A DNA stretch of 64,000 bases. Origin: Micrasema longulum. Lineage: Eukaryota > Arthropoda > Insecta > Trichoptera > Brachycentridae. This document shows positions 11,918 through 26,800 of this stretch, one piece after another; the first letter of the stretch is position 1, and each line of letters opens with the position of its first letter. A program made the position numbers and the translations under genes. The notes below the pieces were generated by a model, which saw only the letters and a list, made by a program, of their open reading frames with translations, searched no databases and was not told where the DNA came from. The stretch is from the NCBI GenBank assembly GCA_022494885.1, contig JAGVSM010001667.1, positions 1 to 64,000 on the forward strand, read 5' to 3'.

Positions 11918-12413
11918 CATAGAATTAAGAGTAGTCCAGAAACCGCATACGCACATCAAACAGAAGGCGACTCAACTACTCATAAATGAGTAGGTTTACG
12001 TTTTGACCCATTAGTTTCTTTGTAGACGTCGCTCAGTTCGCAACTCCTGATTTAAATTCAACTATGCCGTGTTGTGTGTGTACTTTGAGAGTGTAAAAAT
12101 ACTGTTAGGATCTTAAAGAAACAGGATGGGATCACATTTCATGTGTAATTAGTAAATGCATGTGTTAGTATGAAATACATTTCTTAAAAATTGAATTATT
12201 TTTCCATCTGTCAGATTGTCGAAGAAAACAAAATGAACATTTCGTTAGTGTTGCTGGCAATTATTCTTACCCTGGGGTAGAATTTTTTTTACCATACTTT
12301 GCTCATTTAGATGAGCAAAGTATGGTAATCTTATTAGTAAGAGAACTAATGAAAATCGGATTTCATATTTCATGTTTAATTAGCAAATTAATATGTATAT
12401 TCTTAATTCTATG
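11918..12413 (+). mobile_element. hAT-like non-autonomous element, copy 1
   Basis: It is bounded by ATTGCAAT on both sides and has terminal inverted repeats CATAGAATTAAGA at 11918 and its reverse complement ending at 12413. It has no coding capacity. Most of its left part (to about 12290) is repeated in inverted orientation in copy 2 (12840-13215). The superfamily call rests only on the 8-bp duplication pattern and terminal repeats. Confidence 0.7.
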
Positions 12414-12421
12414 ATTGCAAT

Positions 12422-13215
12422 CATAGAATTAAGAATAGTCCAGAAGGAGCGTAGAATCATATTTGAATACACTATGCCCTACTTTCGCCGCGCGCATTCA
12501 TGATGTCACCGCGTAATGTTACACGATGGGAAAAAATATAATCACAAAACAAATGTAAGGTAAAAAAAAAAGCAATCTGTTAATTTCTCTAAAATTTTAT
12601 TGTGCACACGGAAATATTGATTGACACAACAGAGTAGATAAGTAAAGGGTCATTTAATAAGAGTAATCGAATTAATGAACTTAAAATATAAAACAAATGT
12701 TATCTTACATAAAACGGATATTTTTATATCATGTTAAATAATATTTTATGTTTTAAAGATAATGTCGGTTAAATGTCCACTACAGAGTTGTTTAATCCGA
12801 GGTCCGATTTTCATTAGTTCTCTCATTATATAAGCACAGTAGGGTAAAAAAAATTACTACCCCGGGGTAATTATAATTGCCAGCAACACTAACGAATTGT
12901 TAATTTTGTTTTCTTCGACAATCTGACAGATGGAAAAATAATTCAATTTTTAAGTAATATATTCGCTACTAACACATTCATTTACTAATTACACATGAAA
13001 TGTGATTCCATCCTGTTTCTTTAAGATCCTAGCAGTATCTCTACACTTTAAAAGGACACAACACGGCGTAGTTTAATTCAAATCAGGAGTTGTGTACTGA
13101 GCGACGTCTACAAAGAAACTAATGGGTCAAAACGTAAAACTACTCATTTGTGAGTAGTTTAGTCGCCTTCCGTTTGATGCTCGTATGCGGTTTCTGGACA
13201 ATTCTCAATTCTATG
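12422..13215 (-). mobile_element. hAT-like non-autonomous element, copy 2, inverted
   Basis: It starts directly after the shared ATTGCAAT at 12414-12421, with the terminus CATAGAATTAAGAATAGTCC, and ends with the inverted terminus before ATTGCAAT at 13216-13223. Its right ~380 bp is the reverse complement of copy 1; the left ~400 bp differs from copy 1. No intact ORF is present. Confidence 0.65.
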
Positions 13216-13227
13216 ATTGCAATACTT

Positions 13228-13690
13228 ACAGAGAAATGGAGTCAATGTTAAAAATCTCAAGTCTACAAAAACGTAGAAATAATTTTGACTCCTTATTTAT
13301 GTTTAATTTACTGAATGGCTTAATTGATGTACCATCTCTACTGTTACAAGTGTCATTCAATTTTCCAATCCGCCGGTTGCGAAATAATAATGTGCTGTTC
13401 CTTGATCAACACAGCACAAACTATGGCTTGCGTGCACCAATGTCCCGATTGTGTCGTATTGTAAACTTGAGACAAGATCTGTACTTTTTTGGTGTAAGTC
13501 TTTATAAAATTAAAAAATCACTATGATAGACCAGATCTTGTCTTGAGGTAGAATTTTTTTTTTGTCCTAGCTTTAATTTTATTTAGTTGTATTTTATTTT
13601 ATTAGTGCCTGTATTTATTATAAGAAATTGTTTTTACCATCGTTAGAATGGACTGCATAAGTCCATCAATTAAATAAATAAATACTTGTG
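13228..13690 (+). mobile_element. 5'-truncated Jockey-like LINE tail
   Basis: The open frame ending at the TGA at 13524-13526 reads like the C-terminus of a Jockey-clade reverse transcriptase: a LFMFNLLNGLIDVPSLL stretch, then HSTNYGLRAPMSRLCRI and DLYFFGVSLYKIKK. A ~150-nt 3' UTR ends in a short AAATAAATA-type tail near 13680. A second copy of the same 3' end is at 35690-35970. Confidence 0.7.
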
Positions 13691-13736
13691 TAAAAAATTA
13701 TAACTACCTTAATATTTAACGTTTAACGATGTTTAA

Positions 13737-13905
13737 CGGTGCTGCGTTGGTTTGGACATGTAGAGCAAATGGACAACGAAAGAACGGCTAAAAGGATCTT
13801 CAATGCGAATGTTGATGGATGCAGAAAACGGGGAAGGCCGAGAAAGACATGACACGATCAAGTCCATAAAATACTTGAAGATGGACATTAGGGTGTCCCA
13901 GACTA
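13737..13905 (+). mobile_element. LINE 3' end fragment (family L2)
   Basis: The translation reads LRWFGHVEQMDNERTAKRIF, then NANVDGCRKRGRPRKT and a stop. This is the C-terminus shared with the minus-strand fragments at 30018-30525 and 52331-52740. It is the usual end of a class of insect non-LTR polymerases. 5'-truncated and inactive. Confidence 0.7.
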
Positions 13906-14209
13906 TAAGGGCAATTTTTTTTACAGATTGAGACACGCATACCATCTTATTTTGTTCCATTTGACCTTAATAACTGAAATAATAAATATTATTGAAATCG
14001 GAAAGCGATAACCCGTGCCGACTTGATGTCAAACTTTGAATATAAAAGTTTGTATGGAAACCATGGGGGAATATTTTAACTTAATAATTATTTTGTAAAT
14101 AAAACAATGGTACTTTGATTATTGTATCATATTTATTATGTATTATACATATTAATTATTTAAAGGACATTATTAATTAAATTTTCTTTTTAAGGTTTGT
14201 TTTTTACAG

Positions 14210-15300
14210 TCAGGATATACTTTTCTGTGTTCTTGTACGCAACGTAATAAATATTGTTTTATGTTCCTCGTCCACTGTGATTAAGCCATGAACGTCTTGC
14301 ATCAACTTAACAGCTCTTTCAGCCGTATCATTAACTGCTTTCAGTGACTGCACCTTCATTTTAGCGTGTTGAAACGAAGCATTAGCAGGCCACGAAGTAG
14401 GATACTCCATGATAAAACTGTCATCAATTTTGAGTCGCCTGAAAAAGGATCTGCTGTTCATGGAAACAAAGTCATCGATGTTTTTTTCGAAAAGAGGCCG
14501 GCTAAGTTCTTCTCGATGGAATGTAGCGTTTATTGTGGACCGATGAATTTTCTTTGGCCAAATTAGCAACTATTTTTACCTTACTTTCTTGGTTAATATC
14601 GTCGTCAAATAGAGACAAGATAGACACTCAGTCTGCTAAATACCACAAATGCTGACAACACTTTTGTATAGCCGCTTTTGATATAGTTTTGTCGACCATT
14701 TCGTATGCCTTCACAGCCTTTAAAAAGCACAAGTCCTGGTAGGGCGCTTTTACCGTTAAAGTGCATTGCAGCCAAGGCTTGACATAGAATGTCGCGATAA
14801 ACAGGCAGACGTCTAATAGAGCTGTTTTGTCCTTATTTGAATTGAGAACTAAACAACGATATTTTTAATGAATAAATAGCTCTCGCCATCCATCTTGCTT
14901 GGTGCATGGCGCCTGGAGGCTGAATTTTAAATTCATTAACTTTATCTCCGCCAAGAAATATTATGCAGAGCTCTGTTAACTCTCGATAGTCATGTCTTAC
15001 AATTTCTTTGGTCAATTCAGTTCTGTAATCCTCTAAAAGTTATATTCGGCAATGATAGCGGGACACGGTCCATTAACATGGACAGAATCTGCCTGCGACC
15101 ATCGTCTTATAGTCGTTATAGAGCTGTGTCCCAGATACAACATAAACTGGCTTCCGATCGAACCCGGAGTATCCGAAGAATCCTCTAAATATTCCGTCTC
15201 CAGATAGACATCCTCACGGTCTGATCCTCGCTGTCTGATTCCCACTCAACATCGAAGAAATCGCCTTCCAGCTCCAGCATAACAGTAATTTCATCATGCG
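14210..15300 (-). pseudogene. Broken transposon-like coding region
   Basis: Minus-strand pieces read in order from about 15245 down to 14210 in shifting frames. One has RRWSQADSVHVNGPCPAI (15033-15245), the next PPGAMHQARWMARAIYSLKI (14833-15015), and the last SRPLFEKNIDDFVSMNSRSF and VNDTAERAVKLMQDVHG (14210-14569). I recognise this combination, especially the PGAMHQARWM and NDTAERAV signatures, as a protein found in many insect genomes in multicopy form and probably transposon-derived, but I cannot name the superfamily. At least two frame changes break it here. The region is less AT-rich than its flanks, which suggests fairly recent arrival. Confidence 0.6.
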
Positions 15301-16115
15301 TCAATGCTATTTTTATCTGTAAAAAAATGCACGAAATCATATTATTACATGTCTTCATAAAATTCCTCCATATATTCTAATATAAACATTTTTAATTAGT
15401 GATTTAAATTAGTACCAAATCACCTAGAAAGTTGGTATGTATCTAGCATACTCGTACAACACCCTTTGACTACCAATGTAATTCCTGAAGTACATGAATT
15501 CGATGATCAAAAAATGATACTTAAATGAATATGTATTCCTCAAAACTATATATTAGTTTATAAATCTATTAACCATTTAAAAAATATTTACAATATGTAA
15601 AAGTAATATAAAAAAGTTTATATCCTTGTGACGCCCAGCTAATTTGAACCGCCAAAAGCATCGTTATAAAACCCAAATAACAGAACAAGCGTGGGCTACC
15701 AACATATAAACTATATTTTTTCAAATAGAGAATATCTTTGACTAGGATGTGTACAATAAATGGAGTAGGTTGGTTAAAAAAATAATGAGAAATTATTATT
15801 ATTATTCGTGTACCTGAGGAATGACGCTGGTAGTGAAAGGGTTAATGCTTCAAAATGAAATAAAGAGAGTGCGTTCATTTAGTTCACTTTTCTCGTACGG
15901 AACGATCACCTCAGTTGTTTACGGTAAATAACATTACTAGTATTCCTAGTCTATGAACCAATTATTGTCAGCATGTCAGATGATGTCATTGTCATGTGTA
16001 TAATCTCTGATTGTCACTTAAAAATCTGTTTACTTCTTATTTTCGATAACCTTACATTTTAACAGCTATTAATTTATTTTATTACAATTTCAAATCATTT
16101 TCTTTTGAAAAAAAA
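15301..16115. promoter_or_regulatory. Upstream region of NAT9
   Basis: No gene or repeat is recognised. The stretch immediately before the NAT9 start should contain its promoter and 5' UTR. No TATA box at a convincing distance was identified. Confidence 0.3.
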
Positions 16116-18385
<2,270 letters not shown>

Positions 18386-21300
18386 TCAATTATTTTTTAA
18401 ACTCTCGTCTATGTCACAAGAGTTTACATAGAATACAAGACTTGATATAACTATCTTATTTTAAATAAAAACGTCATATTGAGAAGGGAATATGAAAGTC
18501 TAGGCATTATTTACAGGGCTTATGACCTGTCATATTTTTGTAAATTATGGAAAATAGATCATAAAACAGCATATACATATGTATATATTTTTATAAATTG
18601 TTTTCAAAATGTCTTGTCTTTTGCTTAATGTAACACGACATTACAACACCGTTTGCAGGAGGATTTTTTAGCACAGAAATTTAAAAGTTAAATACGTCGA
18701 TTAGATTGAATCATTTTCAATATATGAGATCTTCCCTGTAACACTACTGTAATAAGTGATAAAATAAAACACATTGATAACAAGTTTTCAATATTTTAAT
18801 TAGAAGACAATAAAAATATCATGAAATCCTTGGCATTTTACAGTAAGAATTCTTATATGGAAAGTAAAGATAGTATAAAATGGAACAGTTGGATTACCAG
18901 AAAACATGTAAATAAAAAAAAAATACAGATTCAGTCGATACCTATTTAAGAATTTCCCATTGATATTTTTGCATAAAATATTATTCAATATATGATGTTT
19001 TGAGAATATGAAAATATCAATACAATAAAATAAAAACCCATAGTATAAACAAAATTAATTACAGCTTTTCAAATGACATTTTATGCCCCATATCCAGTGC
19101 GCATTTACTTTTTATTTCCACATTTAAACAAAAATATTGTTCCCTCCGGGCTTTTGAAGAAAGCTAAAAAAGATTTTTACAAATTGAAGAAGTGGTGGTG
19201 GAAATATAATAAAGAAAGGAAACATTTTGAACAAATCGAAAGTGGTGGATGACATGATTTGACTGACATTTTCAAAAATTTTAATTTTTACCCAGACAAA
19301 AAAATGCAACAAGTTTTTTTTTTTATTATACCTATTATATATTTTCAAACAGGACTCAAATGCTATAGAAAATTAAGTTGGACGAAATACGTATTAACAG
19401 TGAAGTAATTAAAATAATTAAAACAAGAAATAAAAAATTAATGTAATTTTTATAAAATAAAATTATTTAAAGGATGTTTGTACTTTTCGGTACCTTGAAA
19501 AATATCCAAAGAGAAGCTTTTAAAAGAAAATCTATTTACTGAATTATAGTTATTTCTCAATTAGTTTTCTTTTGTATGTCTAATTTAACAAAAAATATTT
19601 TTCAACAACCACAGGTTAGGTATGTTCTATTAACAATAAAGGTACATTAAAAAATACATTCTTACATAATTTTAAAAAATATATATATTTTCCAATTAAA
19701 AGTTACATTTTATTCAGATCAGATTGAGTAAGGGAAATCAGGTGGAGAAATAGAATAACTACATTTTATTAAATAACATTCAGTACCAGCCAAATTTGGC
19801 TAGTAGAAAAAAAAACATCAAAAAAGTTTATCATCCATGAAAACGAGTCACCAAAACGTTTATTTTTATTTTTTACAGCGAATATTCGAATTTGTACCCA
19901 CATATTTATTAGTGTTTTATTTTCAAATCTGTGTAAACATGTCAATCAAAATAAATAAATATTAACCAGCATTATGTCAAATTATTTTTTGGCACAAAAC
20001 CTTTAGGAGTATTCCTGAAACTACTATTGACATTAAAAATTCCATAAATAAGGTGAATATATTTTAGAAGGTAATCTTAAAAAATGGGAAAGTCCAAAAT
20101 TTTTTTTTTAGAATATTTTTGTGCATTCATTTTTGAGCATTGCTTTTACTTCAAATTTATCAATATTTTGATCAAATTTGGTCAAGTCCTTCACTGTTCT
20201 GTTTCAATATAGAAACTTCAGAACTTGAAAGTCACATTTACTCAAATTGAACGAAAGTGGACACAAAAAAAGACAATATTTGAAGATTACCTCCTGATTT
20301 ATGAATGATATCTACATTTTAAAGTACATAATGAAATCACATTTCTCGAATGCAAATTATACTTCACCAATGATATAAATGGGAAATCGTAACACATTTC
20401 ATTATTATATACATACAAATGATTATAACTCACGTGTTATTTACCGGGTATAGTGAGAGTACATAATTATTCGAGCGGAAGTAAAAATATTCTTTGATGT
20501 GAGTTTAAAAATAAAGGCTTTATGTTATATATTGTTAAACTACAAAGTTTGCTAATTAAATCCCATTTAAGAATAGCTGAGAGGGAGCACTTACCCCTTG
20601 ATAATATTGCACAAAATTCATAAGTTTTGTGTGAAGTCCACAATTACTATGTATAAACATTTAACTTGAACCAAATTATTGTTATGTATATACGAATCAG
20701 AAATTACGTAATTTAATAATTGGAAATATGTTTTTCGAGACTAGTTGTTTTTATTTCTTCAAATTTTGTCTTATACATAAGTTTATTTCAACAACTCCGA
20801 GACACTTAGACAAGTTCAATTATAAAATACACACGAGGAATCTGATCCATATTTTTGATATGTAAACACGGTTGTAAAAGCTTCGCTTTTATAATTATTT
20901 ATATTACATACATTTAATTTAGATACATGTTCAATTGATGATGTAATTACTGTGTACTTAATCATCTAAAAAAGTTTTAAACATTAAAAAAATAAAATCA
21001 TACACGCAAAATTTAGAAAACAAAAACATAATATATTATAATTCTCAAACTCTTTTTCTAATAAAAAATGGGCAATCAAAAAAATATAAATGGCGTAATT
21101 GAATTACTTTAGGAATCCTTTACCAATAATTCATTAGTTTATAAATAATAATGGGGCAAACAATTAATTTTAGATAGATCAACATTTCCCCAAACTGAAA
21201 ATATAAATATAGACCATACCTTCGTTTAACATTAACATTTTTCTTCCAAAATACAAAACTACTCGCGAAGAATGATTAGAATTAATTACCTAAGTTGTAT

Positions 21301-23842
21301 TACATATTGAAATAATTTAGTAATATTGAGTAATGTATAGCGTTATACATTGAATACCCGACATATTATTATAATTAATATTTAGTTATGTATTGCCTAA
21401 CACATGCATCATACAAGGACTACAGAAAGATTAATAAATTGGTCCGATTAGTCTAATCGTAAAATTGACTAGTTTATACCATTTACCGAGTAACACACGC
21501 AGTATCACCATTATAATAACATAAAGTGTATACAACTGGACAACATGAAATGTTCCTTACGCATGAAAATACAAGTACATATGCCCCATTGCTAATTTGA
21601 TGGCTAAACAATATTAGTTTATGTCTCGAAGATGTCGCGAAAGCGATGTAACCGGTCATTGGTTTTTCCAAATTTGCGGATTAAAGTATCACTCGTCTTT
21701 TATTTCTACAATTAACATATTTTTAAACAATTTTTGCTAATATAGTTTTTTTTAATATAATCAAAATTAGAGAATATGCAAACACTAATAAATACAAAAA
21801 GAGTATAGAAAATAATTGCGACTTGTCAAATGCTTTTTCGGTATTAAAAAATAGATGTTCTATCCCAGATAATATTTCTTTTTTAAACTTGCTGAGCTAT
21901 ACTTAAAAAGGTCATTTCAAAAATTGTAATTGCTATATGTAATATATTTGTTAGGACAATAACCACACACCATATTTTTAATTATCTTTTTAAAAATAAA
22001 CAGAAAAACAATCTGACTCACTATTGATTAAATTAAAATATAATATTTCAGGTACCTAAGCTTTGTATCCAAACAAATTAATATTATAATATTTTCATGT
22101 ACATAATATTACCTATGTATACATAATGTTATGCTTGTTTAGTAAAGTTGCACAATAGCACTAATTTTAGCAGATTTTAATGAAAAATGTAAGCATGTAA
22201 ATAGTATTTGATGGTCATAATACTTCAATTGAGTATTACAACAGCCTAAAACCTGCTTAATATCGAGATCTTAATAAATGTGGATTGATTTAATATTCAA
22301 ACATAGAGAAAATAAATGTTCCATAATATTTATAACATAAAAATCATATAAATTTCACTTCAATTATAATTTGGCCCAGTGGCCAGGTCATAAAAAGGGG
22401 GTTTGCTTGCAAAAGGTCATGCTATTTTGGATATGTTGTAAGTTCCTAAGCCCTTATCAAAAATCCAAGTTTTCTAATTTGACAAGCCTACACGCATGTC
22501 AGTATGACCACTTTTGATTTAGATTTTTGCTCAACAGATCTTTACTCGTGTGTTGTACAATAAATATTTCTACTTAAGTACTTCTAATTTCTACAAAGTT
22601 TAAATTAAATCCCGTTTTTTCCAGAGTTGTGTGTGTTTAAAAGTGTGAATAGAAAGTACCTGAGTAATAGACAAAAGTAATAGACTAAAACAAAGGTACA
22701 AAATGGGAATTTCTAATCCATTTGAGCATGGGGCATTGCATCATTCAATTTATTCAATCGGTGACAAACCTGATAGTCACTTTTAAATGTTGGAACTTGC
22801 AAGACATTTCTTTATTAAATGAGGGAAACCATAATTAATATTTTACAACTTATTTTGAATACTTTAAAGAACCTAAAGATCGCCATTGATATAAGACATT
22901 TAGTTTTATAGCATTTAAAAATAATATAATTAACACCGGCCATGGATTAATTGAAATTGTCTCGGGAATTCTAATTACTAGTCCAAAATACTATGTACAA
23001 CAAATTGTATAATTTTATAATGTATTTTAATTTCGATACATGATCATAATTTTAACATTAAATCAAACTTAATTTTGATTACATTAAAAAATAATTGATA
23101 ATAAATAAATATTGTAGTATGCATATCTAAATGGTGCTAGATATATATATGTATTTAAAAAATATAAATGTATGTTTGTACATAAATATTATGTGCATAC
23201 ATCAATGAATTCTGATTTTAAATCTCTCCTTTTGACATTTTTTTAAATTTTAAAAGTAATATTTGGAATACAAATATTGCTCGGTTTTAAACCATTTACT
23301 TCGTTTGCACCGACTTTTGTATACTTGTGGTTACTTTATTTATAATAACAGCTTTAAGCCAAAAAGTTGTGTAAATAATAATTTCTTCTAAAACTTCAAA
23401 ACAAATTTATACATAATCATAATAATGAAACAATTGGCTATTAGATAAATACAATACACCTAACAAAATGAGAATGTTCTTATAATTTGTTATATTTATA
23501 GAACAAAAGGTAAGTAAGAATAAAAGGTTTATTGCTTTGGAGATATTCACCTAACAAATAATGTTTGAAACAGAAACCTTAATGTTTAAAACAGAAGGAA
23601 TTACATATTATTAATATACATTATATTTAATTATTTATAACGTGGCATCAGCAAAAATAAATCATTATTAATTTTTGAATATTTCATAACAATTATTCAT
23701 AAAATAATTCTCAGTAAAAAATTGCTATAAAATATTGATTGCTTATATAATATGTACATATTTTATAATAACAATTTATGAATCTTAGATTATACAGTAT
23801 GTATTATTAGTAAACTTAAGATTAACACATTACCATAGAGTT
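18386..23842. other. NAT9-ADAP intergenic region
   Basis: The two genes converge here, so the ends should hold the NAT9 3' UTR (left) and the ADAP 3' UTR (right). A short family A fragment lies at 18484-18535 (+). The rest is very AT-rich with no supported ORF, RNA gene or clear repeat boundary. ADAP poly(A) site candidates on the minus strand (TTTATT on the plus strand) exist, for example at 23528-23533, but none is decisive. Confidence 0.4.
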
Positions 23843-26800
23843 TTATCTGGCAGAGAAGATGTTCATTGTGTTAGATGCTGTTCTTTTACGGACCAAACGA
23901 GCAGCAACTGAAAAACATTAAATCACCACATTATTAACCCAGATACGACGAGAATAGTTATTTATTTCTCACCCCATATTTGCCTACTGTCCTTCTTTAA
24001 GGACACTAGTACCTACCGCCTATTTACCGTATTTTAATTATTTGAAAAAGTTTAAAAATTATATTTAAAAAAAAAGACAAAGCATTATACCATTTGGCGT
24101 GTATAAACTTGTTAGTGTCACTTTATTAATGGTAGCTTTTTAAAAAGTTAACCGCAATAGTTGAAAACAAACTAATTTTAAATTGTTGTAGTTTCTAAAA
24201 AGATTCTTTAATTTATAGCATGTTGCAAGATAAAAAAAATTAGGTGTCTACTGATTTTCACATTGATCAAAGTGGGCAAAAAATCTTACTAGAGGAGTCT
24301 TGTGGAGTTAGTGGTCTCTGAAGAACCGCGTCGAGGACGGCTATCCATCCATCTCGGTCCTCCTCACAGGTGGCACTCAGGCAGAAGCCCCTCTCGGGTG
24401 TATGCAGTGTGAAACTGTAGCCCATGTCTCGGTAACCTGGTGCCACCCCGACGCGCACGCTGTAACCATCCAGATTGTGACCTAAGGGTAAAATTTGGTA
24501 GCAAATGTTATTTACTTGCTCTTTAATCAGACGGATAAAGAATACAGTTCTGAGTGTGAAATAGAATCAGAACACTAGACAAGCATTTTTTACTCGATAG
24601 CTACTCTCAGTTAAAAATCTTGGAAAAGGAAATCAAGGGGAGATAAGTCCACCTCGTTATGTAGTATTCTTGAGGTCCTGGGTTCGATTCCTGGCAGGGT
24701 GGACTTGAAATATTTGTTTTAAAGGTAGTTCTACATTGCAATATCATGCTCCTGGACTGGCACCTAAAGCGTAAGACTGATCACTTACCTTCTATGTAAC
24801 AAAAATGACCCAGAGACACTGTAATTGGAGTGCCAATGCAATGCTCTATAGGATAGAGAAATGGTAGTGAAGATGATGATAATAACTCATTTACTGAAAC
24901 TTTAATTACTATTTGATTTCATATAGCTGGCTTAACCATATACTGAAGATGCCTCCTGAGAGCCTTGACCACGCTGGCTTACTTTACAAGGCATTGGGTT
25001 CTCAATGTTCTGCATGTCCGTCTACTGCTGACTGTCCGTTAGCATTTCATATCAGAAGTTATTTATATCTAGATCAGCGATTCCTAATTTCTTTTACTAT
25101 GGAACCCCATCTCAACAATAAAAAAGTAAATTGACAAAAATGTTATTTTTAAGACCCATTATTTTTTGTTTGCATGTTGTAATGTTCGATTTGAAAAAAT
25201 GACATATTTTCCATTTTAAAAATTTACTGCGCATATTAAATGTGAAGAATGTCAATCGTCAAAGTAAGTCAATTAAATACGGAGATCTGGAGCAGCATTC
25301 AGTCTAGTTCTGAACTTGCTTTTGGTGTAAGCGTAAGCTGAAAAGCCAGTCTCACATCGTAAGTCTATACAAACGGATACAGACCCTTGATAGCCTTCTC
25401 AACGACTGGAGTGTATTATTCATCTTTAAATACAATCCAAAAGTAATTTAGGTTTGAATCAGCTGATTCAAATTTTTGTTTTAGAGAGGATGATTTATTA
25501 ATAGTGATCAAATTCTCATACTCTTAACACAGTTAATATTGATGGTTTGGTCTGATTTGTGAATAGATTCTGTACGTGCTGGTCATGCAGGTGTCATTTT
25601 TTAAAAGTAAAACTATTTACTGATAAAAGCGCTGACATCGCAGTATCGACTGCCTGCCTGTTTTCTACAGCAATACACCCTAACTCTCAGAACTCCAGGG
25701 TTCCGCGGAATACCTTTTAGGAACCGCTGATCTAGACAAAGCAGGAGTGCTTTCACACTATTAGATATTTCCTTATAGGCAACATCTGTTGACTTTTTGG
25801 TGAAGTTTTTAAGGCAATACTCTTAATAAAGACTTTAAAAAATAATAATCAATCATTCTTCTGAATTATTTTGTCTACCGCTAAAGTAAGTTTAAAATAA
25901 TGTTTATTTTTATTCATTATATTAACCTTCTCACTTTAACAAAGCATTATAGACAATATTTTCAACATGTTTAATGCGTCAGAGTCTTTATAGAACATTG
26001 TGGAAATGTGGAAATCACAAAAATTAGGCAGAATGGTGTAAACAATGTGTAAATAACTTAAACCAGCCAATGACAGGTCATAAGCCTTGTAAATACTTAG
26101 CTTTCCACATTCCCTCAACTTCTTCATCTCAATTAAAATATCTATCAAAGTTACTTCCTTCATCTCTGTTGAAGTATCGGTTTTGGGGTGGCGATTATTA
26201 TTTTGCGTGGGTATTATTTGACTGAATCGTTGCTCTGTGTTAATTTTTGCGGTAAAATAAAAGATGCGTTTGCACGATGATGGCAGATGTGGAAAAGAAC
26301 AGTATGCGGCTAAACAAACTACAGCAAACAAAAATCCTACCTTTAGGAAGACAGGAAAGGGAATCAGGGACAGGAATCCGGATGTTATCTCCAAGTCCTG
26401 GCTTCTGGGTAGTTTTTTCACGTTAGTTGAACACGGCATTTTCACTATAGTTATTTGCGAAATATAAAGATGAATGTGGCGGAGCGGCGGTCAGAAAGTG
26501 TAATGGTGTTCAGATGCGGGCAGATGATTAAAGGACAAGCAGATGCGGGCAGATAAAATTATGAACATGCAGAAGTAGACAGAAATTATCAAGAAGAAAA
26601 AATGTGTGATTGTTGATGTTGGTTGCTATGAATATGGAAAATTATTCCCATGGCCATAGAGACGAGGAGAATAACAAACATTGAAAGTTGGGAGATAACA
26701 GGATGGGTAGGATAAGTGAACCTTCATCCACTGGCGGTCCATCCAGCCACAAACCACTCATCCCATCAACCACTCGCGCAACCAGGTTTCAATTTTTTTT

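Noticed and set aside
25936..26340. Full-length reading of the minus ORF 25936-26445
   Set aside because: Its second half is antisense to a family A repeat, so only the first ~100 nt could be an exon.
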